The translations under genes and the position numbers were made by a program. From Candidatus Nanopelagicaceae bacterium (GTDB lineage Bacteria; Actinomycetota; Actinomycetes; Nanopelagicales; Nanopelagicaceae), in contig CANLHC010000008.1 of the NCBI GenBank assembly GCA_947490625.1, positions 1 to 16,173 of the forward strand: a stretch of DNA of 16,173 bases. The letters run 5' to 3'. Shown in pieces: positions 7,596 to 12,541 of this stretch. Every line of letters begins with the position of its first letter. Within the stretch, counting starts at the first letter, position 1. The notes under the pieces were generated by a model. That model saw only the letters and a program-made list of their open reading frames with translations. It had not been told where the DNA came from and made no database searches.

Positions 7596-8466
7596 GGGAA
7601 GCCCCCAATCCTGCTTTGAAAGCCGAACTAATTGTTCTCGCGGCTTCAGATTCGGGAAGTCCAATAGATATTGCAGTGCGCTTTAAAGCGTTGACCGCAA
7701 AGTCTCGTAACTCTGGGCAAGATCCAACCATTTTTCCACAGGCAAATGCGGCTTTATTGAGCGACTGGTTCCTCGTTCCAATAGTCGCAAGGGATAAGTA
7801 ATGGATTTCCTTTCGAATACCGACTTCAAAGTAGTTACTCGATTTTGAGTAACGAGTAACCGTGGTCTTGATTGAAGTGACGGTCGTTGACTTTTTTGGA
7901 CTGACTAATGCCCTCATCCACAAGGGCATAGGAGAAAGGCTTCCGATAGTGTCAACTTCGTAACTTCCTGAGGCAAGGCAACTCCCTGGCGCAACGATGT
8001 ATCCACCTTTAGAGCGTATGTCTACTCGCCAAAGTCCACTCACATTTGCTCCTGATTGGATGGGTGCACCTTGATCTTGGAAGTAGTAGTGCCAACCGTT
8101 GTTGGGTGTTGCAACAGTGAAAGTGTTGAAATCGAATTGATGACCTGATTCTTCGATCGCCGTCAGAAATACATCCACTCCCTCCTTGATTCCTGGTTGA
8201 TTCCAAGGAGTTGGAGGTGCCTCACCTTTAGATGCGTCACAGTCAATGACGATGAGATTTGATGCCTCGGTTGCTATTCCGATGTTGGAGCTTGGGTATC
8301 GACGTATCCAATTCTCAATTACTTCAAGATCATTACTTGCATCCTTAAAACCATTCGGAGTGATTGGCTCCTTACCATTTGGCCGAAGTGGGAAGATGAA
8401 CCATCCTCGTTGGAGATATGCACTAGCAAAAGTCTTGAAGGGTGTAGTTGTTAGTTGTTTGCTCAC
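7588..8466 (-). CDS. Prim-Pol (bifunctional primase/polymerase N-terminal domain) protein
   Basis: The product is 292 residues from GTG 8466, whose first bases overlap the TGA of the excisionase gene (GTGA), so translation is probably coupled. The archaeo-eukaryotic primase-type Prim-Pol fold covers about residues 10-190: ASAYLQRGWFIFPLRPNGKEP at the start, the metal-binding pair in VIDCD (Asp75, Asp77), NNGWHYYF with His126, and DIRSKGGYIVAPGS with Asp149. These are the family hallmarks. The C-terminal 90 residues (RNQSLNKAAFACGK... to SSAFKAGLGASRG) look helical and resemble the primase C-terminal helical region. It should synthesise primers, and perhaps DNA, for replication of the excised element. 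No relaxase or rolling-circle Rep motif is present. Confidence 0.9.
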   Translation of the reverse strand: MSKQLTTTPFKTFASAYLQRGWFIFPLRPNGKEPITPNGFKDASNDLEVIENWIRRYPSSNIGIATEASNLIVIDCDASKGEAPPTPWNQPGIKEGVDVFLTAIEESGHQFDFNTFTVATPNNGWHYYFQDQGAPIQSGANVSGLWRVDIRSKGGYIVAPGSCLASGSYEVDTIGSLSPMPLWMRALVSPKKSTTVTSIKTTVTRYSKSSNYFEVGIRKEIHYLSLATIGTRNQSLNKAAFACGKMVGSCPELRDFAVNALKRTAISIGLPESEAARTISSAFKAGLGASRG

Positions 8467-8636
8467 GATTGTTTTGCCACCGTTCCAGCTTGAAGAAACT
8501 GCTGAATGGCTTCATCAGAGATTCTGACGTGCTTTCCAACTTTAATGAATTCGATACGGCGCTCGGCGACGAGTCGGCGAATCATTCGCTCCCCGACACC
8601 TAATTTTTCTGCTGCTTGTTTTGTTGTATAAACCAC
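8463..8636 (-). CDS. xis: Excisionase-family helix-turn-helix protein
   Basis: The product is 57 residues from GTG 8636, placed six bases after AGGAG. It reads VVYTTKQAAEKLGVGERM and continues with the winged-helix pattern RRLVAERRIEFIKVGKHVRIS, then a short helix EAIQQFLQ. This is the MerR-like HTH_17 excisionase pattern (TKQAAEKLGV, R-x-I, FIKVGKHVRI). Its TGA overlaps the prim-pol GTG start. By position and size it should bend DNA at attP to steer the integrase towards excision, and it could also regulate the operon. Confidence 0.85.
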   Translation of the reverse strand: MVYTTKQAAEKLGVGERMIRRLVAERRIEFIKVGKHVRISDEAIQQFLQAGTVAKQS

Positions 8637-8641
8637 TTAAT

Positions 8642-8660
8642 GCTCCTAATAAATTGGAGC
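8642..8660 (-). promoter_or_regulatory. Inverted repeat that masks the xis ribosome binding site
   Basis: GCTCC (8642-8646) and GGAGC (8656-8660) on the plus strand form a 5-bp stem with a nine-base loop. On the mRNA the second arm is the AGGAGC that serves as the Shine-Dalgarno sequence of xis, so the stem would hide it. Whether this is regulated is unknown. Confidence 0.4.
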
Positions 8661-8667
8661 CGCCCAC

Positions 8668-8714
8668 ATCGGGGCATAAGTCTTTGCGACTACTGAGTTA
8701 TGCGAATCCCCGAT
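8668..8714. other. Large imperfect stem-loop upstream of xis
   Basis: ATCGGGG (8668-8674) pairs with CCCCGAT (8708-8714). Inside it CATAA pairs with TTATG after a small bulge, and AGTC pairs with GACT round a five-base loop. The total is about 15 bp in 47 bases. It overlaps the end of the weakly supported reading frame to the right. It could be a terminator without a T-tract, a structured 5' leader for the replication operon, or a replication origin element. Confidence 0.5.
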
Positions 8715-9270
8715 ATAAACGACTAAATGAATTGATGTCGCTTATTCGGGTTACGTTAGGCGCACAAGAAAGTGCCAAACCACGGATCGACATTATTCGC
8801 GCTCGCCTTTGGGTAATTGGCAGAATTTTAGTTAAGTCTAAGTACTCAAAAAATGAGTTTAAAGTAAGAATAAGTTTTTCAAGAGGGATTGAAACAAGTT
8901 TGCTGAACTTTTCCGCAGTTGCACTCTTTCGATACATAAACAATTCGCTCTTTACACGGGGGTTTTTCGCCCAATTTAAAAGAGGGCCAATTGAACTCTT
9001 GAAAAAATCAGAAGCGATCTTCAAACCCACTTGATGAGATTCCAATCCCTTCAAGACTTTTTCGGAGTATTGATTTACGAGTTTTGCGTGATTAGTAAGT
9101 CTGGATAAAGCACAAATGGCAGCGCTAGGAGTCGCTAGGCGAACCTCGACCTGGAGGTTGGCTAAGAGGAGCGGGTAATCCAGCATAGTTTGGCTTTTGA
9201 TCCTCATTCTTGCTCGTTGTGTACCGTGGAACACCATAAGCCGCAGATTTATTCCCATACGGCGAGACAC
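8698..9270 (-). CDS. Hypothetical protein, weakly supported
   Basis: This is an open frame of 190 residues from GTG 9270. ATG 9186 would give a shorter 162-residue product. No ribosome site or TANNNT box fits either start. The middle (about 55-150) has the balanced Lys/Glu/Leu make-up of a helical protein; the ends are Arg/Ser-rich and less convincing. No domain, signal or membrane segment is recognised. The opposite strand is also open over much of the same stretch (8621-9034), so coding is uncertain. It sits between the replication module and the channel operon and shares their strand, which favours a real gene. It could otherwise be a decayed gene or non-coding DNA. Confidence 0.4.
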   Translation of the reverse strand: MSRRMGINLRLMVFHGTQRARMRIKSQTMLDYPLLLANLQVEVRLATPSAAICALSRLTNHAKLVNQYSEKVLKGLESHQVGLKIASDFFKSSIGPLLNWAKNPRVKSELFMYRKSATAEKFSKLVSIPLEKLILTLNSFFEYLDLTKILPITQRRARIMSIRGLALSCAPNVTRISDINSFSRLYRGFA

Positions 9271-9283
9271 GCCTAGGTTGATT

Positions 9284-9311
9284 CAATGGGTCACTGTCTA
9301 TACACCCATTG
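9284..9311 (-). terminator. Stem-loop at the end of the channel operon
   Basis: CAATGGGT (9284-9291) and ACCCATTG (9304-9311) form a perfect 8-bp stem with a 12-base loop, seven bases beyond the last stop codon of the operon. No T-tract follows on the minus strand, so it may be a processing or weak termination signal. Confidence 0.45.
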
Positions 9312-9317
9312 CTTAAC

Positions 9318-9560
9318 TCAAATTTGGGGAAGCCAGCCTTTGATTCCGATAAATGCGATTAGTACTCCGAGTGCTGCAGAAACTATCCCCAGTGGCACGT
9401 AAAACTTTTGCTTGTCTGATCTAGTCAATCGGGCATCAGATCCAACCCCAAACTTCTTTTCTTTCATCTTTCCCAGTGCGTAGTCTTCGAGCATCAAGCC
9501 CAAGAAAAACCAAATGAATCCTCCAAGTATTAAACCCAAAAATACGTCAAATCCATTCAT
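9318..9560 (-). CDS. Small two-helix membrane protein
   Basis: The product is 80 residues. A first membrane helix (about 6-26, FLGLILGGFIWFFLGLMLE) is followed by a basic cytoplasmic-looking loop (KMKEKKFGV...RLTRSDKQK), then a second helix (about 54-74, VPLGIVSAALGVLIAFIGI). The Lys/Arg-rich loop predicts both ends outside. ATG 9560 comes nine bases after the stop of the channel gene, whose last bases carry AGAAGGAG, a somewhat distant ribosome site. It is the last gene of the channel operon. No family is recognised. Confidence 0.72.
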   Translation of the reverse strand: MNGFDVFLGLILGGFIWFFLGLMLEDYALGKMKEKKFGVGSDARLTRSDKQKFYVPLGIVSAALGVLIAFIGIKGWLPQI

Positions 9561-9569
9561 AGTGCACTC

Positions 9570-9965
9570 TTACTCCTTCTGCTCTCCGAGCTTCTTGTTG
9601 ATGTCCCTAAGCATCAACTTCATCTCTTCCTGCTCTTCGTGGGTAAAAGCATCACGGTTGACGATGAGTTTTGATGCGATGGAGGCGGTGATCATCGGAA
9701 TCAAGAAGAGAATCATTCCTAGAACTAACGTGACCGCTACAAATCGACCGCCCGTGGTGTTCGGGTAAGAGTCTCCATAGCCAACCGTCGTTGCGGTGAT
9801 AAGTGCCCACCAGAGAGAGTCAAAGAAGTTCTTCTTTTCAAAGAGTGCATGTAGGCCAGATTCAATGAAGAGAAAGGCGAGAGAAAATAAGGTTAGTAGT
9901 TTTGGGGAATTTACAAGTTGTACGAATCTTTCAGGCTTTTTCATTGGTTTGATTGAGTACATCAT
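9570..9965 (-). CDS. Two-helix potassium channel (Ion_trans_2 type)
   Basis: The product is 131 residues. A first helix (about 22-42) precedes a pore helix and the selectivity filter TTVGYGD (59-65), then a second helix (about 76-101). TVGYGD is the signature of K+ channels, and ESGLHALFEKKNFFDSLWWALITATT before it fits the pore-domain pattern. There is no voltage-sensor and no RCK or cyclic-nucleotide domain. The C-terminus is a short charged helix (EEQEEMKLMLRDINKKLGEQKE) that could be a coiled-coil tetramerisation or gating segment. It would act as a tetramer in the cytoplasmic membrane. Its ATG overlaps the stop of the upstream small membrane gene (ATGA), so the two are translationally coupled. 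A K+ channel is unusual cargo for so small an element. Confidence 0.9.
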   Translation of the reverse strand: MMYSIKPMKKPERFVQLVNSPKLLTLFSLAFLFIESGLHALFEKKNFFDSLWWALITATTVGYGDSYPNTTGGRFVAVTLVLGMILFLIPMITASIASKLIVNRDAFTHEEQEEMKLMLRDINKKLGEQKE

Positions 9966-10216
9966 TCATCCACCTGCCTTCTTCTAAGGAAAGGGTCTAC
10001 CCCTACCCCACCACAGATTGGGTCCTCATATCTGGTTTCATCTTTATCTATGACAAGGCAAATAATCCACGCAACCGCAGGAAAGAAAATACTTAACCAA
10101 ACAAATCCCACGCGGGAGCGACCGGTTCGTGTTGCTACTTGGTACGAGTATCGAGCAAGCAGAATTGTTACAGTAATCAAAGTTATAAAGAGCACAAACA
10201 AAGAGAAATAAATCAT
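9962..10216 (-). CDS. Small two-helix membrane protein coupled to the K+ channel gene
   Basis: The product is 84 residues. Helix one is about 2-22 (IYFSLFVLFITLITVTILLA). A basic loop (RYSYQVATRTGRSR) leads to helix two, about 37-56 (GFVWLSIFFPAVAWIICLVI), and a charged tail (DKDETRYEDP...RRRQVDE). This hydrophobic, basic-loop, hydrophobic layout recurs in the neighbouring small genes. It starts eight bases after the lipoprotein stop and overlaps the channel start by four bases. AAGG is close to the ATG and AAGGG lies further upstream. It could be a channel partner; that is inference from gene order only. Confidence 0.75.
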   Translation of the reverse strand: MIYFSLFVLFITLITVTILLARYSYQVATRTGRSRVGFVWLSIFFPAVAWIICLVIDKDETRYEDPICGGVGVDPFLRRRQVDE

Positions 10217-10224
10217 ACCTTTTG

Positions 10225-10635
10225 CTATCCCTTAGCGCAGTCTGTGAGAAGAGGCGTTATCTCAGTCAAGTAAACTATCGATCCTTCAAAGTAAGTTTCC
10301 TCACTTGACATTTTTTGTGTTGACTCCTGGAGCGAAAGAATTGCAGTCTTTAAGGATCCCTCTTCGGTTTTTTCGGCTAATTCTCCAAATGAGAGAGCGA
10401 TACCGGAGAGAGCGGCGAGGGAATCTTTACCGTCTGAGGTTCCGTAGGAGATAGTTATATCTGTAGTTTTTCCAATCAATCGCGTCGCCTCACGACACGA
10501 TTCTTTAAATGAAATAGTTTCCGTTGTTGAGGGCTCACCCGCTGAAGAATTTGAGGCCTCTTCGCTGTTTAAATTACTCCCGCACCCACTGAGCAGGATT
10601 ACGACCAAGCAAGAGATTAATAAACGTGCAACCAT
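10225..10635 (-). CDS. Lipoprotein, first gene of the channel operon
   Basis: The product is 136 residues from ATG 10635; a GTG at 10653 is possible but would lack the fitted -10. The signal peptide MVARLLISCLVVILLSGC ends in the lipobox LSGC, so the cysteine should carry diacylglycerol and anchor the protein outside the membrane. A Ser/Glu/Thr-rich linker (about 20-40) is followed by a helical, acidic domain with two further cysteines (SCREATRL and LTDCAKG) that could form a disulfide. No family is recognised. TATGCT lies six bases before the ATG, marking this as the operon start. Confidence 0.82.
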   Translation of the reverse strand: MVARLLISCLVVILLSGCGSNLNSEEASNSSAGEPSTTETISFKESCREATRLIGKTTDITISYGTSDGKDSLAALSGIALSFGELAEKTEEGSLKTAILSLQESTQKMSSEETYFEGSIVYLTEITPLLTDCAKG

Positions 10636-10641
10636 TTCTTG

Positions 10642-10647
10642 AGCATA
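10642..10647 (-). promoter_or_regulatory. -10 box of the channel-operon promoter (leaderless)
   Basis: On the minus strand TATGCT is followed by exactly six bases and the ATG of the lipoprotein gene. The sequence upstream belongs to the 95-bp repeat shared with the second lipoprotein gene. Confidence 0.55.
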
Positions 10648-10660
10648 GTCCACTACTCAC

Positions 10661-10755
10661 TTTAGGAGAAATATTTTGTTCGGTAGTAAAGAGGTAATCA
10701 GTCAAAAAATTAGCAATGGGGGGTCTGTCCACACCCAACGGCAGAGGCAGAGGAG
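10661..10755 (-). repeat. 95-bp repeat, copy A, upstream of the channel operon
   Basis: By hand alignment 78 of 95 positions match copy B at 11406-11500 without gaps. Both copies lie on the same strand upstream of a lipoprotein gene. Conserved blocks are TTTAGGAGAA, AGTAAAGAGGTAA, ATTAG.AATGGGGGGTCTG and GCAGAGGCAGAGGAG (plus strand). Without the rest of the genome it is unclear whether this is a regulatory duplication or an untranslated remnant. Confidence 0.8.
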
Positions 10756-10817
10756 TGCGAACTTTGCTCGAGCCTAGATGTGTAGACACGGAAGATCCTG
10801 AGTACCAAGGTGGAGGT

Positions 10818-11333
10818 CTACTTCCTCCAGTAAAGCGTCTTTTCAAACTCTTCCCAGTCGATGTCAAAGTTGGTCTTGCAAATACCATCAACTATGTTGA
10901 CTGGTTTTTTCGGATACTCTGCCCAAATCCCCACATCCTCCGCGGCTATCTGAGTGCCATCCAAGTAGGCCACGTACTGCGTTGCCTCATATCCCGTCCT
11001 TGGTGAAAATGTAACACTGAGAGAATCACGACCAGCAGTTTCAACTAGCGATGATGTCGCGACGATATTGTCCTCGGGATCAAGTAATTCAAACTTAAAG
11101 TTGTAATTAGTGACCGTGTAATCATTCGAAGCAGGATCCCTCTCTTTGAATTCAGGACCAGTGTTGCTCTTAACTTTGAAGTAAATCACTCCATTCCAGA
11201 CTGCCGAATCACAGCTCAATTGCATTGGGCCTTGTTCAAAGGTAATCGGACCTGAAATCTTGCTGCCACAGGAACTTAGAGAAACAAAAAGCACTGGGAC
11301 AAGAAATAGAATAAGGATCTTCCTAAGAGGCAT
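10818..11333 (-). CDS. Lipoprotein with a beta-rich extracellular domain
   Basis: The product is 171 residues. The signal peptide MPLRKILILFLVPVLFVSLSSC ends in the lipobox LSSC at Cys22. The mature part looks beta-rich (VIYFKVKSNTG, YNFKFELLDPEDNIVATSSLVE, SLSVTFSPRTGYEATQYVAYLDG) and resembles an Ig-like or DUF4352-like extracellular fold, but I cannot name a family. Two more cysteines (LSCDSAVW and DGICKT) may pair. Its promoter is distinctive: TAACAT six bases before the ATG, with two copies of ACCGGTCA above it. The 95-bp repeat copy B lies 73 bases upstream of the start codon. It is transcribed alone, and no ribosome site is present. Confidence 0.82.
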   Translation of the reverse strand: MPLRKILILFLVPVLFVSLSSCGSKISGPITFEQGPMQLSCDSAVWNGVIYFKVKSNTGPEFKERDPASNDYTVTNYNFKFELLDPEDNIVATSSLVETAGRDSLSVTFSPRTGYEATQYVAYLDGTQIAAEDVGIWAEYPKKPVNIVDGICKTNFDIDWEEFEKTLYWRK

Positions 11334-11339
11334 AGCGCA

Positions 11340-11345
11340 ATGTTA
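11340..11345 (-). promoter_or_regulatory. -10 box of the second lipoprotein gene (leaderless)
   Basis: TAACAT on the minus strand is followed by six bases and ATG. No TTGACA-like -35 is found at the usual distance; an ACCGGTCA element occupies that place. Confidence 0.55.
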
Positions 11346-11357
11346 TTGGATTGCTTC

Positions 11358-11392
11358 TGACCGGTGGCTATTACTATTCTCTTGACCGGTCA
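11358..11392 (-). promoter_or_regulatory. Tandem ACCGGTCA operator-like sites
   Basis: On the plus strand TGACCGGT occurs at 11358-11365 and again at 11383-11390, 25 bases apart. The second copy is part of the perfect 10-bp palindrome TGACCGGTCA (11383-11392). The first covers the place expected for a -35 box. This suggests an activator or repressor site for the lipoprotein gene. Confidence 0.5.
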
Positions 11393-11405
11393 TTCGATAA
11401 GTTCA

Positions 11406-11500
11406 TTTAGGAGAAATTTCTAATGAGGGAGTAAAGAGGTAACCAGTCAGAAAATTAGTAATGGGGGGTCTGCTTTAGCCCAATGGCAGAGGCAGAGGAG
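11406..11500 (-). repeat. 95-bp repeat, copy B
   Basis: This is the second copy of the sequence at 10661-10755, the same length and about 82 percent identical by eye. It lies upstream of the second lipoprotein gene. Its variable positions cluster near 11416-11427 and 11478-11485. Confidence 0.8.
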
Positions 11501-11506
11501 CCTGAG

Positions 11507-11650
11507 CTACTTCTTCTTATAGCCCCGGTGGCACTTCTCCGTACCCCCTGAAAGTTCGGAGGCTTTTCTTACTAGCAACCCCGTTAGCCCGAGCACGCAG
11601 GGCTCCGCGAAATATAGGGGTGGGGGTTTGAGGGCGTAAATCTTTCTCAC
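11507..11650 (-). CDS. Possible 47-residue protein at the end of the small-membrane operon
   Basis: GTG at 11650 overlaps the TGA of the upstream gene (GTGA), and the frame runs 47 codons to TAG. The product is rich in Pro, Leu and Lys and ends KCHRGYKKK. That end resembles the KCPTGYKKK tail of the secreted protein at the right edge of the window; 17 bases (11508-11524 and 15517-15533) are identical. It has no ribosome site and contains rare-looking codons. It may be a real coupled gene, the remnant of a secreted-protein tail, or chance. The DNA between 11334 and 11646 otherwise holds promoter sites, repeat copy B and a GC-rich stretch. Confidence 0.25.
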   Translation of the reverse strand: MRKIYALKPPPLYFAEPCVLGLTGLLVRKASELSGGTEKCHRGYKKK

Positions 11651-11853
11651 TTAAATATGGCAACAAGAAAAGTCAAGGCAATTCCACCAAAGAAAACAAT
11701 AGAAGCTGTGTTGTGAGAAGCCTTTTCTTCGCGTGCCCAAGCCTTCGCTTCTGCCTTGCTCGCCTCTGCTTCTCGAGCCATTTTTTCGTCGTGTAGTCGT
11801 CTCTGTGTTGCTTCAAGTTCCTTGCGAAGTTCTTCTTCTGAATTAGATTCCAA
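11647..11853 (-). CDS. Small tail-anchored coiled-coil protein
   Basis: The product is 68 residues from TTG 11853, seven bases after GAAGG and four bases after the previous stop. Residues 1-46 form a highly charged helix rich in Glu, Lys, Ala and Arg with heptad-like spacing (EEELRKELEATQRRLHDEKM...). Residues about 49-67 form a single membrane helix (ASIVFFGGIALTFLVAIF) ending in one Lys. The soluble part should face the cytoplasm. It resembles small membrane-anchored coiled-coil proteins such as phage spanin or holin accessory proteins, but nothing specific is recognised. It is the third gene of an operon of small membrane proteins. Confidence 0.7.
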   Translation of the reverse strand: MESNSEEELRKELEATQRRLHDEKMAREAEASKAEAKAWAREEKASHNTASIVFFGGIALTFLVAIFK

Positions 11854-11856
11854 TTT

Positions 11857-12069
11857 TTAACCTTCAACTCTTTTTCTTTGATTCATAAAAACTATCAAGG
11901 GAATCCAAGCAAAACCACCGATACCTAGAGTTAGAAGTAACCACTTCCACACTATTCCACGATTATTTGAAGCGAGGATAGGAATGAGTATTAGTGAAAC
12001 TAGGTTGAATAGCCCTATCAAAGGCAAGAGGAAGATAAGGAAATGCGTGGGTTCTTGAAGAGTTTCCAT
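11857..12069 (-). CDS. Small two-helix membrane protein
   Basis: The product is 70 residues. Helix one is about 9-31 (HFLIFLLPLIGLFNLVSLILIPIL) and helix two about 39-61 (VWKWLLLTLGIGGFAWIPLIVFM), separated by ASNNRGI, and it ends with a basic tail (NQRKRVEG). ATG 12069 lies three bases after the stop of the previous gene with GGACGG as a possible ribosome site. No family is recognised. The spacing shows it is cotranscribed with its two small neighbours. Confidence 0.7.
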   Translation of the reverse strand: METLQEPTHFLIFLLPLIGLFNLVSLILIPILASNNRGIVWKWLLLTLGIGGFAWIPLIVFMNQRKRVEG

Positions 12070-12072
12070 AAG

Positions 12073-12261
12073 TTACCGTCCACTTCCGAATCCGAGGCTT
12101 AGAAATCCGACTAAGCCTAGACCTACAATTACGATGAGAAACATAAAGAAGGTTCCTGATTTTGGCTCACCTTTTGGCACCGAAGAATCAGTTTCGTCTT
12201 TAGCCCAGATCAAAGCTCCTATTGCTAGGGGAACAATTAAGAGTAGAAGTCCGAAGTCCAT
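12073..12261 (-). CDS. Small two-helix membrane protein, first of its operon
   Basis: The product is 62 residues. Helix one is about 3-20 (FGLLLLIVPLAIGALIWA). A hydrophilic loop (KDETDSSVPKGEPKSG) leads to helix two, about 37-57 (TFFMFLIVIVGLGLVGFLSL), with a Gly-rich end. The ATG is six bases after TACCTT, so this is the start of a leaderless three-gene operon. No family is recognised. Size and topology resemble small holin-like or stress-membrane peptides, but there is no motif to decide. Confidence 0.7.
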   Translation of the reverse strand: MDFGLLLLIVPLAIGALIWAKDETDSSVPKGEPKSGTFFMFLIVIVGLGLVGFLSLGFGSGR

Positions 12262-12267
12262 TCACCG

Positions 12268-12273
12268 AAGGTA
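12268..12273 (-). promoter_or_regulatory. -10 box of the small-membrane operon (leaderless)
   Basis: TACCTT on the minus strand is followed by six bases and ATG. An A-tract lies immediately upstream. Confidence 0.55.
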
Positions 12274-12288
12274 CTCTTTTTTTGTTTA

Positions 12289-12488
12289 GGGGTGGTGTCT
12301 ACCCCTCCTCTCTTTTCTGCCTTTCTCTGTCCGATTCACTCGGTAAGACTCGGGTTAGCACCGTTCACGCCCGAACTAAACGGGTTCACGCTAGAAGTAC
12401 GCCGATACGGTGGTTCGGGTTTACTCAGGTTAACTCCCTGAGCGTACTCCACGCTCAAGGACTAGTCCGACTTAACATCGGCTGTCGG
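12289..12488. other. Densely structured divergent intergenic region, possible origin or structured RNA
   Basis: There is no gene here. It contains GGGGT/ACCCC (12289-12305), direct repeats GTTCACGC at 12363-12370 and 12384-12391 (21 bases apart), CCCGAAC/GTTCGGG (12371-12377 and 12414-12420), TGAGCGT/ACGCTCA with a five-base loop (12439-12457), the palindrome GGACTAGTCC, and GCCGAT/ATCGGC (12401-12406 and 12477-12482) closing the last two. It lies between divergent gene starts. A replication origin, a regulatory hub or a non-coding RNA are all possible. Confidence 0.45.
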
Positions 12489-12504
12489 AATCTATGGGTA
12501 GTTA

Positions 12505-12526
12505 AACGGACATAGAACGGACATAG
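12505..12526 (+). promoter_or_regulatory. Perfect 11-bp tandem repeat at a promoter
   Basis: AACGGACATAG occurs twice back to back (12505-12515 and 12516-12526). It ends three bases before the TACTCT -10 box of the plus-strand lipoprotein gene, so it covers the -35 region. One-turn spacing suggests a regulator bound side by side on the same face of the DNA. Confidence 0.6.
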
Positions 12527-12529
12527 AGA

Positions 12530-12535
12530 TACTCT
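12530..12535 (+). promoter_or_regulatory. -10 box of the plus-strand lipoprotein gene (leaderless)
   Basis: TACTCT is followed by six bases and ATG 12542. No Shine-Dalgarno sequence is present. Confidence 0.6.
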
Positions 12536-12541
12536 CAATCT

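Noticed and set aside
7596..7664. TTG start for the RepA-like protein
   Set aside because: No ribosome site and a 77-base overlap with prim-pol. GTG 7595 with GGGGG upstream and an 8-base overlap fits better.
8755..8761. GTTAGGC resembling the end of an integron attC site
   Set aside because: No partner RYYYAAC at a suitable distance, no L box pairing and no integron integrase.
8621..9034. Plus-strand frame of 137 codons
   Set aside because: It opposes all neighbouring genes, overlaps the xis start region, has no start signal and its product shows no domain.
10574..10891. Minus-strand frame spanning repeat copy A
   Set aside because: It overlaps the ends of two lipoprotein genes in another frame. 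In copy B the matching frame contains stops, so it is not a conserved protein.
9996..12306. Shared string GTCTACCCCT at 9996-10005 and 12297-12306
   Set aside because: Ten bases only, one copy lies inside a coding region, and the surroundings do not match. Probably chance.
12222..12515. Plus-strand frame over the structured intergenic region
   Set aside because: Arg/Ser/Thr-rich translation of repeats and hairpins, no start signal, and it overlaps the start of the minus-strand small membrane gene.
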